Assembly: GCA_027296205.1 (NCBI GenBank)
Contig: JAPUJM010000176.1
Coordinates: 1 to 7,317, forward strand
Direction: 5' to 3'
Origin: Actinomycetota bacterium
GTDB lineage: Bacteria > Actinomycetota > Acidimicrobiia > Spongiisociales > ZC4RG35
Length of the DNA stretch: 7,317 nucleotides
Part shown: piece by piece, positions 1-6,618 of the stretch
Position numbering within the stretch: position 1 is the stretch's first letter
Layout of the letters: each line of letters begins with the position of its first letter
Notes under the pieces: model-generated
The model's input: only the letters and a program-made list of their open reading frames with translations
Told to the model about the DNA's origin: nothing
The model's database searches: none
Made by a program: the position numbers and the translations under genes

Positions 1-36
1 TATTCAGAGCGGATCGCGCCCTAATTGCGGAGCCTC

Positions 37-1554
37 TTAGGTCCCGTTCAATAATCCAACCCGCCGAATCCCGTTGCGGCTCACTACGATGCGCGCCACC
101 TGCCACTCCGCTTCCTGCGCATCCTTGGCGGCGAGCCGGTACACCACGGTGATGTCGTAGGCGCGCGGCAACTTCGATTCGAACAATTCTCCTGCCTCCG
201 GATCGGCGAGGGTCACCGTCCTCTTGGCATCATCGGTGTGGGCCAGCCACCGAGATATGTCGACGCGCATGACGTCCGTCAGCGACGGGAACTCGGGAGC
301 GGTTGTTTCCATGGCGTCGGTTCGCACGCGCACGGTCTTGGTGTGGCGCAAAATCGACTCGGGTCCCCCGAGTTCCTGAAGGCGGTTTCGGAAGGCGACT
401 CTGCGCATGGCGTCGACGCCGTCGGGTAGGGCATCCCGATCGACGAATCCCAGCCTCTCCGCGACGTCTGCCAGCACGGAGGAGCTGCCGGGCCTGTCCA
501 CCGTCCAGCGTCGGTCGGGGAGATGAGTGGCGACGAGAGAGTCGAACACGGTCTGGAGGATTGCCTTCAGCCGGTCCTTGCCCATGTACGCCACGATCAC
601 GACTGCCACCCACACGCCGAGACGGCCGGGCACGTTCGGCTGGCCGAAGAGGACGGCTAGCACCACTGCGAACGTCATGGCGATCCCCGCAGCTAGGGCA
701 TGGAAGATGTGCAGAGCCACGCTGTACCCGTCGCGGATGTGGACGTCCAGCCACAACACCGAAGAGGTGAAGCGCTTGAGCGAGTGTTGCCTTCGCTCGA
801 TCTGTTCGAGGTCGTGGATCGAACCGCTCGCGGAGCTCACCGGCCCGGCGCTTCGTGACCGCCGGTAGCGCGCCTCATCGACGGCCGCCGAGGTCGTCGC
901 GCCCAACACGCCCTCGGACCCGTTGCCGGCTCCGATCACATTCGCCAGATCGATGAGAGCGATCTCCAGGATTCGCGACAGGTATTCATCGACCCAGGCT
1001 GCGGTTTTCGCTACTTCGGGATCGGCCTGGTCGAGCGGCTCCAGGACCTCCCGAATGGCGGCAAGTGCCCCACGGCCGGCAGTCACAAACGCGTCAACGG
1101 CGGCCTTCTCGCGTCTTCCGCCCTTGCGAGTCGCTGCGTCGATGATCGCTTGCGCCTCATCCGTGATCGCCAGCCGTACCCGGCTGCCGAAGAGCTTGAG
1201 CTCCTGCACCACTTCCTCGGGAGGCCCAGACGTCAGTCGCTCGGCGAGCCTCCGAGCTTCCTCAGGCATACGCTCCAACTCGATCCTTGGGATTGTGAAG
1301 CGAACGTATGACCTGAAGTCGGCGAACAGCTCTCGCTTCGTATAGGTGTTGGCATCAAGCCGGAAGGATTCAGGGAGGAAGTAGAACGCCTGCCAGGTCC
1401 GGTCTTCGGACACCGGGTATCGCAGCGTGACCTCCAGATGCGTCCGATCGTGGCGCTCCCATCTGGGACCGGGTACCGGCGCCGTCTCCTCGGACGACGT
1501 TGCGGCGGCGAGGGTCGTTGTCCGGCGTAGCGGACCTGAGTCGGGTTGGGCCAT
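37..1554 (-). CDS. Uncharacterised membrane-hairpin protein, 505 aa
   Basis: I do not recognise a characterised family. The N-terminal 30 residues are low-complexity and probably disordered. Residues about 35-95 look like a mixed alpha/beta domain rich in aromatics (WQAFYFLPESFRL, then YTKRELFADFRSYVRFTIPR). Residues about 92-205 are charged and helical. Residues about 225-260 are Arg/Ser-rich. Two hydrophobic stretches at about 281-303 and 312-324 form a likely membrane hairpin, followed by a basic segment (GKDRLK) that should sit in the cytoplasm. The C-terminal part, about 460-500, has alternating hydrophobic residues typical of beta strands (YDITVVYRL, QVARIVVSRNGIRRV). There is no signal peptide, so both large ends are probably cytosolic. 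The start ATG at 1554 is supported by a full TAGGAGGT Shine-Dalgarno; the stop is TAA. It is divergent from the transporter operon and shows no sign of being its regulator. The reading frame is secure; the function is unknown. Confidence 0.88.
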   Translation of the reverse strand: MAQPDSGPLRRTTTLAAATSSEETAPVPGPRWERHDRTHLEVTLRYPVSEDRTWQAFYFLPESFRLDANTYTKRELFADFRSYVRFTIPRIELERMPEEARRLAERLTSGPPEEVVQELKLFGSRVRLAITDEAQAIIDAATRKGGRREKAAVDAFVTAGRGALAAIREVLEPLDQADPEVAKTAAWVDEYLSRILEIALIDLANVIGAGNGSEGVLGATTSAAVDEARYRRSRSAGPVSSASGSIHDLEQIERRQHSLKRFTSSVLWLDVHIRDGYSVALHIFHALAAGIAMTFAVVLAVLFGQPNVPGRLGVWVAVVIVAYMGKDRLKAILQTVFDSLVATHLPDRRWTVDRPGSSSVLADVAERLGFVDRDALPDGVDAMRRVAFRNRLQELGGPESILRHTKTVRVRTDAMETTAPEFPSLTDVMRVDISRWLAHTDDAKRTVTLADPEAGELFESKLPRAYDITVVYRLAAKDAQEAEWQVARIVVSRNGIRRVGLLNGT

Positions 1555-1558
1555 CGAG

Positions 1559-1566
1559 ACCTCCTA
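1559..1566 (-). promoter_or_regulatory. Strong Shine-Dalgarno of the minus-strand gene
   Basis: On the minus strand the sequence reads TAGGAGGT followed by CTCG and the ATG. GGAGG is 5 nt from the start codon. This is a near-complete complement to the 16S 3' end and fixes the start of the 505-residue protein. Confidence 0.85.
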
Positions 1567-1698
1567 CCTAGAGGCTCAGCAAACGGGACGCGATTGGTGC
1601 CTGGCAGGGGGGCGCAAACGAGGCGTTGGAGTCGGGAAGTGAGCCATCGACGCGGTGGGGACGGGCCGGCGGCTTCCTCGCTGTTCGACGATGTCTGG

Positions 1699-1727
1699 TT
1701 GCGCCATGTACAGGTTGACTCTAGGGT
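1699..1727 (+). promoter_or_regulatory. Candidate sigma-70-type promoter of the transporter operon
   Basis: TTGCGC at 1699-1704 and TAGGGT at 1722-1727 are separated by exactly 17 bases. The TTGnnn / TAGnnT pattern resembles housekeeping promoters of actinobacteria. Transcription would begin near 1734, giving a leader of about 110 nt before the receptor ATG. A second -35-like hexamer, TTGACT at 1715-1720, has no good -10 at 16-18 bases. The assignment is from pattern only; chance matches of this quality are not rare in a 290-base region. Confidence 0.4.
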
Positions 1728-1737
1728 CACCCGTGAC
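1726..1737. promoter_or_regulatory. Palindrome GTCAC-CC-GTGAC, candidate operator
   Basis: GTCAC (1726-1730) and GTGAC (1733-1737) are perfect inverted 5-mers around CC. A further TGAC at 1716-1719 makes a second, wider inverted pair with GTCA at 1726-1729, so three TGAC/GTCA half-sites occur within 22 bases. The palindrome overlaps the last base of the proposed -10 and the predicted start of transcription, where a repressor site would be expected. No regulator gene lies in the window and the motif is not assigned to any family. Confidence 0.35.
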
Positions 1738-1760
1738 GGAAATCGGGCGCGGAAGGCTCC

Positions 1761-1850
1761 ATGAAAGGCCTCTATGTTTTCGTTAGCACTTTCGCCTTGC
1801 CGCGCCGTTTTCGTGAAGTAAGGAAAGGCATGACAAGGAGTTGTACATGA
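1761..1850 (+). CDS. Possible 29-codon leader ORF overlapping the receptor start
   Basis: ATG at 1761 opens a 29-codon frame reading MKGLYVFVSTFALPRR, then a basic stretch ending in GMTRSCT, with TGA at 1848-1850. That stop overlaps the receptor ATG (1847-1849) as ATGA, the usual geometry for translational coupling. GGAAGG at 1751-1756 is a plausible Shine-Dalgarno 4 nt upstream. A second in-frame ATG at 1830 would give the hexapeptide MTRSCT with GGAAAGG just before it. The peptide has no recognisable family and the frame could be open by chance. Confidence 0.3.
   Translation: MKGLYVFVSTFALPRRFREVRKGMTRSCT
1776..1814. repeat. Direct repeat of GTTTTCGT, 31 bp apart
   Basis: GTTTTCGT occurs at 1776-1783 and again at 1807-1814, a start-to-start distance of 31 bp or about three helical turns, both inside the untranslated leader of the operon. 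In this GC-rich context a T-rich octamer pair is noticeable, but eight bases is short and a regulatory role is speculation. Confidence 0.3.
1835..1840 (+). promoter_or_regulatory. Shine-Dalgarno AAGGAG of the receptor gene
   Basis: AAGGAG ends 6 nt before ATG 1847. It decides the start: the alternative TTG at 1841 directly abuts the site and cannot be used with it. Confidence 0.8.
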
Positions 1851-3232
1851 AACAAAGACCTACGCGTTTTAGAGCGCTGATTCTGCTGGGGGTCGTCTTC
1901 GCAATGGTCGCTGCTGCCTGCACGAGCAGCGATACGGCAGAGGACAGCGGGCTCGTCACCATCGTGGCCCGATGCAAGGCGAACCCACCCACCGAGGACG
2001 GGCGCTGTAACAACCTGTTGAAGGGCGTCGTCGACGCCAACGCTCAGCTTGCTGCTGACGGCGATGATCGGCGCGTCGAGGTAAAGATCATCCAGGACAA
2101 TGCCGACTGGGGCGACTACAAGACCGAGTTCGAGCTGGCCTCACAGGCCGGCGAGGCGCCCGACATCATGGTATCCGGCCACGAGGACGTCGGCGCCTGG
2201 GCTACGTCTGGCATCATCGTCGACCTCACCGACCAGATCGGTGACTTTGCTGAGTTCGATGACGTGATCCCGTCGTTGTGGGCATCTACTGAGCTCGACG
2301 GCAAGCGCTACGGCGTCCCCCAGGATGCTGAGGCACGGCCGATGTACTATCGCAAGGACCTCCTTGCCGAGCTTGGCTGGAGCCAGGCCGAGATCGACGC
2401 CTTGCCGGCGGACCTTGCCAGCGGCGCTTTCACCTGGGAGGACATGTTCGACACCGCAGAGGCCGCCGTGGTCGCTGGCGTCGTCGACCCAGGTAACGGC
2501 TGGTGGCATCGACCCACGAACGGCCCCGACTTCCTGTATTACTACTATGCAGCGGGCGGCGAGCTGTTGGACTCCAGCGGTGCCTTGATCTATGACACCG
2601 CGGCCGCGGAGCAGGTCTACGCGCTCATGGGCGACGCTGTTGCCCGTGACATCGTGGTGAGCACCCGTCTCGACGGTGACTGGACGAACTGGAATACCGG
2701 TGTTGCCTCAGGAGACGTTCTCTTCTGGTACGGCGGTTCCTGGCAATGGGCGGACTGGGCTGCCAACTACATTGCCGATCTCGGTGGTGAAGAATATCTC
2801 TTCGAAAACACCGGTTTCGGTCCCATCCCGGCTCTTGCCGCGGGAATCAACGAACCGATCACCTTGACCCATCCGCTGCTCTACATGGTGAGCTCGCAAT
2901 CGGAGAACCAAGATCTGGCCCTCCTGGTCATTTCCAAGGCGACGACCAAGGAACTCAACACCGAGTATGCGGTGGCGAGTGGCCACCTGGGGATCCTGGA
3001 ATCCCAGGCAAGCTACGAGCCGTACACGAGTGCGGCGTTCCTGAGTGCGGTCGCTCCGATCCTCGAGTACACGACGTTCCTGCCGAACAGCCCGTTCTTC
3101 AGCGCCTGGTCCGAGGGATACTTCCTCGGGCTCTCGGCCGTTGAGTCCGGCGACCTGACCCCCGCCGAGGCGGTCCAGGTCGTTGTGGACCAGCTCGAGA
3201 ACGAGCTCGGCGACGACGTGATCATCAAGTGA
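1847..3232 (+). CDS. ABC transporter solute-binding lipoprotein (family 1, UgpB/MalE-like)
   Basis: This is the extracytoplasmic receptor that should capture the substrate and deliver it to the permease pair encoded next. The 461 residues begin with a lipoprotein signal: basic MKQRPTRFR, a hydrophobic core, then AAAC with the lipidated cysteine at 25, followed by a short Ser/Thr/Asp linker. The body has features of family-1 receptors: APDIM at about 105, a WASTELDGKRYGVP segment at about 145-158 typical of the hinge region, MYYRKDLLAELGW at 166-178, FTWEDM at 195-200, and aromatic-rich stretches (Y231-Y234, and WYGGSWQWADW near 294-304) that could stack on a sugar or polyol. Two cysteines, C43 and C54, may form a disulfide. 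ATG 1847 is chosen over TTG 1841 because of the AAGGAG spacing and the signal peptide. The class is secure. Glycerol-3-phosphate or glycerophosphodiester as ligand is inferred only from gene order; a sugar is equally possible. Confidence 0.93.
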   Translation: MKQRPTRFRALILLGVVFAMVAAACTSSDTAEDSGLVTIVARCKANPPTEDGRCNNLLKGVVDANAQLAADGDDRRVEVKIIQDNADWGDYKTEFELASQAGEAPDIMVSGHEDVGAWATSGIIVDLTDQIGDFAEFDDVIPSLWASTELDGKRYGVPQDAEARPMYYRKDLLAELGWSQAEIDALPADLASGAFTWEDMFDTAEAAVVAGVVDPGNGWWHRPTNGPDFLYYYYAAGGELLDSSGALIYDTAAAEQVYALMGDAVARDIVVSTRLDGDWTNWNTGVASGDVLFWYGGSWQWADWAANYIADLGGEEYLFENTGFGPIPALAAGINEPITLTHPLLYMVSSQSENQDLALLVISKATTKELNTEYAVASGHLGILESQASYEPYTSAAFLSAVAPILEYTTFLPNSPFFSAWSEGYFLGLSAVESGDLTPAEAVQVVVDQLENELGDDVIIK

Positions 3233-3242
3233 GGGTGATCTA

Positions 3243-3314
3243 ACGCCACCGAAAGTTGGAAGTGGGGGAGGGCTCCGTCCCTCCCCCACTCCTCACTGGC
3301 TAGAAAGGTGGCGT
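3243..3314 (+). promoter_or_regulatory. Nested intercistronic RNA structure that can hide the permease RBS
   Basis: ACGCCACC at 3243-3250, just after the receptor stop, is the exact reverse complement of GGTGGCGT at 3307-3314. The right arm contains most of the AAAGGTGG Shine-Dalgarno of the downstream permease, whose GTG start is at 3319. The arms enclose the 12-bp hairpin at 3261-3290, which would bring them together. In the folded state ribosome entry at the permease would be blocked. Pairing is read directly from the sequence; any effect on expression is inference. Confidence 0.5.
3261..3290 (+). terminator. Strong stem-loop between receptor and permease genes
   Basis: AGTGGGGGAGGG (3261-3272) and CCCTCCCCCACT (3279-3290) form a perfect 12-bp, mostly G:C stem with a 6-nt loop. 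No T-run follows, so it is probably not a full intrinsic terminator. Stem-loops here are common in CUT1 operons and typically lower permease expression relative to the receptor by partial termination or by protecting the upstream mRNA from 3' decay. Confidence 0.65.
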
Positions 3315-3318
3315 CCCG

Positions 3319-4326
3319 GTGACACAGCAGATCGAAGAAGAAGCCGACGCCCTGGCCAGGGCCGCAGTCGGCGCACCGGGGCCGCAGCGCCGCCCGCTGG
3401 GCCGGCGGGTGCGCTCCACAGCGTCCGCCTACGGCTTCATGGCGCCGGCCGTGGCGCTGGTGCTGGTCTTCTTCGTGGCCTCCGGCTTGCTGCTTCTCAT
3501 CCTCAGCTTTACCGACCTCTCCAGCGCCAACTTCAGCCGGGCGTGGAACTTCATCGGACTCGACAATTACGAGCGTCTCTTCACCGACCCGTTTTTCCCC
3601 AAGATCGCCCGCAACACCGTCTTCTACGTCGTTACGACGCTGATCGTCTTCAACCTCGGTCTCGCTCTGGTGCTGGCGCTGGTGACGACCAGCATCCCGC
3701 GGCGCGCAGGGTTCTTCTTCCGGCTGGTATGGCTGCTTCCCCGTCTGACACCGTCGGTGGTGTACATCCTGATGTGGCAGCGCATCGGCGCAGGGGACCC
3801 GTTCGGCATCTACAACCAGATCGTCCCTGAGTTTCTCGGGGCATCGGGGGGAAACCTCATCTTTGGGGGGAGCCCGTGGGCGTTTGTGATCCTGACCAAC
3901 GGGTTCAACGGCGCCTCGTTCGGGATGATCATCTTCACGTCGGCCCTCGAGTCGATCCCCAAGGATCTCCTGACGGCAGCCAAGGTCGACGGGGCCGGCA
4001 CGTGGAGAATCATCCGCGACATCAAAATCCCCATGATCAAGTGGCCGCTGCTGTTCATCGCGACCTATCAGACGCTATCGCTGCTCACCTCATTCGAGTA
4101 CATCCTGCTGCTGACCGAAGGCGGTCCCGGCCTGTTCACCACCGAGGTGTGGGCGCTGACCTCATACAAACGCGCCTTCGCCACCTATTTCGGGAACAGT
4201 CAATGGGGCTACGGCGCCACCTGGGCGATCGTGCTCGTGACGATTGCGCTGCTGCTCGCCGTCGCCTACGTGAAGTTGTTCAGGTTCAACGAGCTGATCG
4301 AAGAGCCCAGAATCGAGAACTTGTAA
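3319..4326 (+). CDS. CUT1 ABC transporter permease, MalF/UgpA-like
   Basis: One of two membrane subunits of the importer. The 335 residues start with a hydrophilic cytoplasmic tail of about 35 residues, then about six membrane segments near 40-63, 99-122, 132-153, 183-208, 243-265 and 298-320. The EAA loop that docks on the ATPase is seen at about 218-240 (LTAAKVDGAGTWR, then IKIPMI). LLTEGGPGLFTTEV at about 264-277 is the LTxGGP motif typical of MalF/UgpA-type subunits. At 335 residues it is somewhat longer than E. coli UgpA, mainly through the N-terminal tail. The start is GTG 3319, with AAAGGTGG at 3304-3311 ending 7 nt upstream; that site lies in the right arm of the intercistronic structure. 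The next permease starts 3 nt after its stop. Family assignment is secure; substrate is not readable from the sequence. Confidence 0.93.
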   Translation: MTQQIEEEADALARAAVGAPGPQRRPLGRRVRSTASAYGFMAPAVALVLVFFVASGLLLLILSFTDLSSANFSRAWNFIGLDNYERLFTDPFFPKIARNTVFYVVTTLIVFNLGLALVLALVTTSIPRRAGFFFRLVWLLPRLTPSVVYILMWQRIGAGDPFGIYNQIVPEFLGASGGNLIFGGSPWAFVILTNGFNGASFGMIIFTSALESIPKDLLTAAKVDGAGTWRIIRDIKIPMIKWPLLFIATYQTLSLLTSFEYILLLTEGGPGLFTTEVWALTSYKRAFATYFGNSQWGYGATWAIVLVTIALLLAVAYVKLFRFNELIEEPRIENL

Positions 4327-4329
4327 GCC

Positions 4330-5241
4330 ATGACCACCGTTGAGACTGCACCCCCGCGCCCGGCCGCCGGCCCGATCCCCAGGTCCCGGCAGAAGATGGG
4401 TCGCTACTTTGCGTACGGCTTTCTCATCCTGTCGATCATTCCCATTCTCGTCGGCTACGCCTGGTTGATCATCGCCACTGTCTCGGCTCGCACCCAAGGC
4501 CTCTTGCCAAAAAACGCCGAAGGGGGCATCGGCGGCTTCACGCTCAGCAACTGGGACTTTGTCTTCGAAAGCGCCATTTGGAACGCCATGTTGAACTCGC
4601 TTCTTATCGCGGTTTTTATGGTGATCGGCGTCGGCCTCGCCTCGACATCCGGTGGTTATGCGCTGTCGCGTATGAAGTTCGCCGGCCGCAAAACCTTTCT
4701 CACCGGGACCCTTGTCTTGCATGCCTTCAAGGCCGAGATGCTGCTCATCGCCATATTCTTTGTGCTGCGCTTCCTAGGAGACATCCCGATCATCGGGGGC
4801 TTCATCGGCTTCAACACGGTGGGTGGGGTGGCGCTGGTGATGGTCGCTCTCGAGCTTCCGCTCGGTATTTGGCTTATGAAGGGCTTCTTCGACAACCTCT
4901 CTTGGGATATGGAACGGGCTGCGCTGATCGACGGGGCATCCCGGTTCCGGGTGTGGTGGCAGATCATGGTGCCCCAAGTGCGACCCGGCATCGCTGCGCT
5001 CTCCCTGTTCACCTTCATTGTGGGCTGGAACGCCTACCTGGTGCCGTTCACCTTCACCATCGGCACCAAGGTCGCCAACATGCCGGTGTTCCTCAACCAG
5101 CTCATCAGTGACACCGCGCCGGTGAATTGGAATCTGGTGGCGGCCGTCGGCTTGTTCCAGATGATCCCATTGATCATCTTCTTCATCTTCACCCAGGAGT
5201 TGCTGCTGAATATCTACGCCGGCGGCTCGAAAGGTACGTGA
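4330..5241 (+). CDS. CUT1 ABC transporter permease, MalG/UgpE-like
   Basis: Second membrane subunit, expected to pair with the preceding permease. The 303 residues show a first membrane segment near 26-51, then segments near 86-108, 122-147, 155-184, 221-241 and 267-290. GGYALSRMKFAGRK at 108-121 matches the YALAR-F-F-GR signature of MalG-type subunits. The EAA loop is at about 195-220 (ERAALIDGASRFR, then IMVPQVRPG). The C-terminus, IYAGGSKGT, is a version of the usual LTAGAVKG ending. ATG 4330 follows the upstream TAA by 3 nt and has no good Shine-Dalgarno of its own, so translation is probably coupled to the first permease. Family assignment is secure. Confidence 0.93.
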   Translation: MTTVETAPPRPAAGPIPRSRQKMGRYFAYGFLILSIIPILVGYAWLIIATVSARTQGLLPKNAEGGIGGFTLSNWDFVFESAIWNAMLNSLLIAVFMVIGVGLASTSGGYALSRMKFAGRKTFLTGTLVLHAFKAEMLLIAIFFVLRFLGDIPIIGGFIGFNTVGGVALVMVALELPLGIWLMKGFFDNLSWDMERAALIDGASRFRVWWQIMVPQVRPGIAALSLFTFIVGWNAYLVPFTFTIGTKVANMPVFLNQLISDTAPVNWNLVAAVGLFQMIPLIIFFIFTQELLLNIYAGGSKGT

Positions 5242-5250
5242 TGTCTCACC

Positions 5251-5259
5251 AGGAAGGGG
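5251..5259 (+). promoter_or_regulatory. Shine-Dalgarno AGGAAGGGG of the ATPase gene
   Basis: A purine run in the 25-nt gap after the second permease ends 7 nt before ATG 5267. It gives the ATPase gene its own initiation site, unlike the second permease. Confidence 0.65.
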
Positions 5260-5266
5260 CAGTGAC

Positions 5267-6367
5267 ATGAGGGTCGAACTCGACAACCTGACCAAGAGCT
5301 GGGATGAAGTCATCGGCGCCGACAGCATCACGCTCGACATCGCCGACGGTGAGCTTGTGGCGTTTCTCGGCCCTTCAGGGTGTGGAAAGACGACAACGCT
5401 GTTGATGGTTGCCGGGATCTACAAACCCACGGCTGGGACCATCTCATTCGACGGGCAGGTCGTCAACGAGGTAGCCCCCAAAGATCGGGGCATCGGCATG
5501 GTGTTCCAGAGCTACGCCCTCTACCCGCACATGACCGTGTTCGGCAACATCAGCTACCCACTCAGATTGCAGAAGTTGAACAAGGGTGTTATCAAGGAAC
5601 GGGTCCAAACGGTGGCCGACATGATGGGCATCGGCGATCTGCTGGAGCGCAAGATCGCTCAGCTATCCGGCGGGCAGCAACAGCGGGTGGCTCTTGGGCG
5701 CGCCTTGGTCAAGGAGCCGCAGCTCCTGCTCTTCGACGAGCCGCTGTCGAACCTCGACGCCCGTCTCCGACTCACCATGCGCGGGGAGATCAAACGACTC
5801 CAGGAGGATCTGGGGATCACCTCCATCTACGTGACCCACGACCAGGTGGAGGCAATGACCATGGCCGACCGCATCGCGGTGATGTCGAAAGGCGTCCTCC
5901 AGGCATACGACGTCCCCGAAGCTCTCTATGACCGCCCCAAGACGCTGTTCGTCGCCGCGTTCGTTGGCAACCCGCCCATGAACTTCTTCGACGTCGAGGT
6001 CATGCGGGTCAACGGGGACCTTCGGGCGAAGAGCGATGCGATCGACCTCGTCATCCCCCACGACCGCGGAGAGAAAGCGGCAGCCGTCGACGGCAAGGTC
6101 ATCATGGGTGTGCGGCCGGAGGACGTGGACGTGGTCGACGACGCGTCGCCGGCTGCGGAAGGTCTTACCCTCGCGGGGGAGGCCGTCGTCGTCGAGCCCC
6201 TGGGGCGGGAGGACCTGGTGGGGATCAGCATCAACGGTGTCGACTTGCGCGTGCTGGTCGACAAGACCAGGGGAGTCAGGGTCGGGGACACCATCACCCT
6301 CGTCTTCAATACGAGCAGGGCCCAATTCTTCGATCCGGAGACCGAAGCATCGCTTCTCTGGGCCTGA
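5267..6367 (+). CDS. ABC transporter ATP-binding protein, MalK/UgpC-type with TOBE domain
   Basis: Energises the importer by ATP hydrolysis at the cytoplasmic face, probably as a homodimer. All catalytic motifs are present: Walker A GPSGCGKTT at 35-43, Q-loop Q81 in VFQSYALYPHMTV, signature LSGGQQQR at 133-140, Walker B LLLFDEP at 153-159, D-loop SNLDARLR, and switch histidine H191 in VTHDQVEAMTMADR. The 366-residue length and the C-terminal part (FVGNPPMNFF at 232-241, GVRPEDV at 281-287, VVEPLGRED near 308-316) are the regulatory OB/TOBE extension of the MalK/UgpC/MsmK group. This group includes ATPases shared by several CUT1 importers, so UgpC-like similarity alone does not define substrate. 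It ends with TGA 6365-6367, 251 nt before the GDPD gene. Confidence 0.95.
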   Translation: MRVELDNLTKSWDEVIGADSITLDIADGELVAFLGPSGCGKTTTLLMVAGIYKPTAGTISFDGQVVNEVAPKDRGIGMVFQSYALYPHMTVFGNISYPLRLQKLNKGVIKERVQTVADMMGIGDLLERKIAQLSGGQQQRVALGRALVKEPQLLLFDEPLSNLDARLRLTMRGEIKRLQEDLGITSIYVTHDQVEAMTMADRIAVMSKGVLQAYDVPEALYDRPKTLFVAAFVGNPPMNFFDVEVMRVNGDLRAKSDAIDLVIPHDRGEKAAAVDGKVIMGVRPEDVDVVDDASPAAEGLTLAGEAVVVEPLGREDLVGISINGVDLRVLVDKTRGVRVGDTITLVFNTSRAQFFDPETEASLLWA

Positions 6368-6378
6368 CGGCTCCCAGA

Positions 6379-6518
6379 GGCCTGAACGGCCGGCCGCGGA
6401 GCGGCAAGAGTGGAAAGAGCAGAGGCCCCGCAAATCGGGAGCGGTCAGTTCTCTTTCGACGAGGCGATTTACGACGCCGTGGCCCGAGCTGCCCGCCGCG
6501 GAGAGGCAAGAGTGAAAA
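6379..6518. repeat. Imperfect 38-bp direct repeat in the ATPase-GDPD gap
   Basis: 6379-6416 and 6481-6518 match at 32 of 38 positions, offset 102 bp; the best part, from CCGCGGAG to the A-run (6394-6416 against 6496-6518), has only two differences. Each copy carries GGAG, 8 nt, then GTG (6410 and 6512), and the offset is a multiple of three, so both GTGs lie in one frame. Copy 1 can fold a GCCGC-GGA-GCGGC mini-hairpin (6393-6405); one change weakens it in copy 2. The rest of 6368-6618 shows no convincing promoter, terminator or gene. Confidence 0.6.
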
Positions 6519-6618
6519 AGATGGCTCCACTTGTGTCGAGAAGACCGGTCGTCTATCCGCTAACCCCCTCAGCGTCGGATGATCGGGCCCACTCCACTTT
6601 CCGAGCGCTTTTGACCGG

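Noticed and set aside
230..754. Second minus-strand frame inside the 505-residue gene
   Set aside because: Arg/Pro/Ser-rich product typical of a shifted frame; the 505-residue frame has coherent membrane and strand patterns and a perfect ribosome-binding site.
1841..1846. TTG at 1841 as an upstream start of the receptor gene
   Set aside because: It directly follows the AAGGAG site with no spacing; ATG 1847 has 6-nt spacing and gives a normal lipoprotein signal peptide.
1705..1849. Inverted pair CATGTACA (1705-1712) and TGTACATG (1842-1849)
   Set aside because: The left copy lies in the proposed promoter spacer and would not be transcribed with the right one; each contains the self-complementary TGTACA, so the match is largely trivial.
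2708..3289. Minus-strand open frame opposite the end of the receptor gene
   Set aside because: Antisense to a secure gene, no recognisable motif, and its start lies in the 12-bp intercistronic hairpin.
4162..4722. Minus-strand open frame spanning the two permease genes
   Set aside because: It opposes two conserved permeases whose own frames are secure; composition is charged and without any family motif.
5241..5268. Weak hairpin ATGTC/GACAT around the ATPase ribosome-binding site
   Set aside because: Only 5 bp with an 18-base loop; too weak to support a regulatory structure.
5663..6433. Long open frame on the minus strand opposite the ATPase gene
   Set aside because: It is antisense to a well-conserved MalK-type coding region and reads as His/Asp/Val-rich low-quality protein, as expected from GC-rich codon bias.
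6427..6439. CCCG-CAAAT-CGGG as a terminator after the ATPase gene
   Set aside because: Four base pairs and no T-run after it; not a credible terminator.
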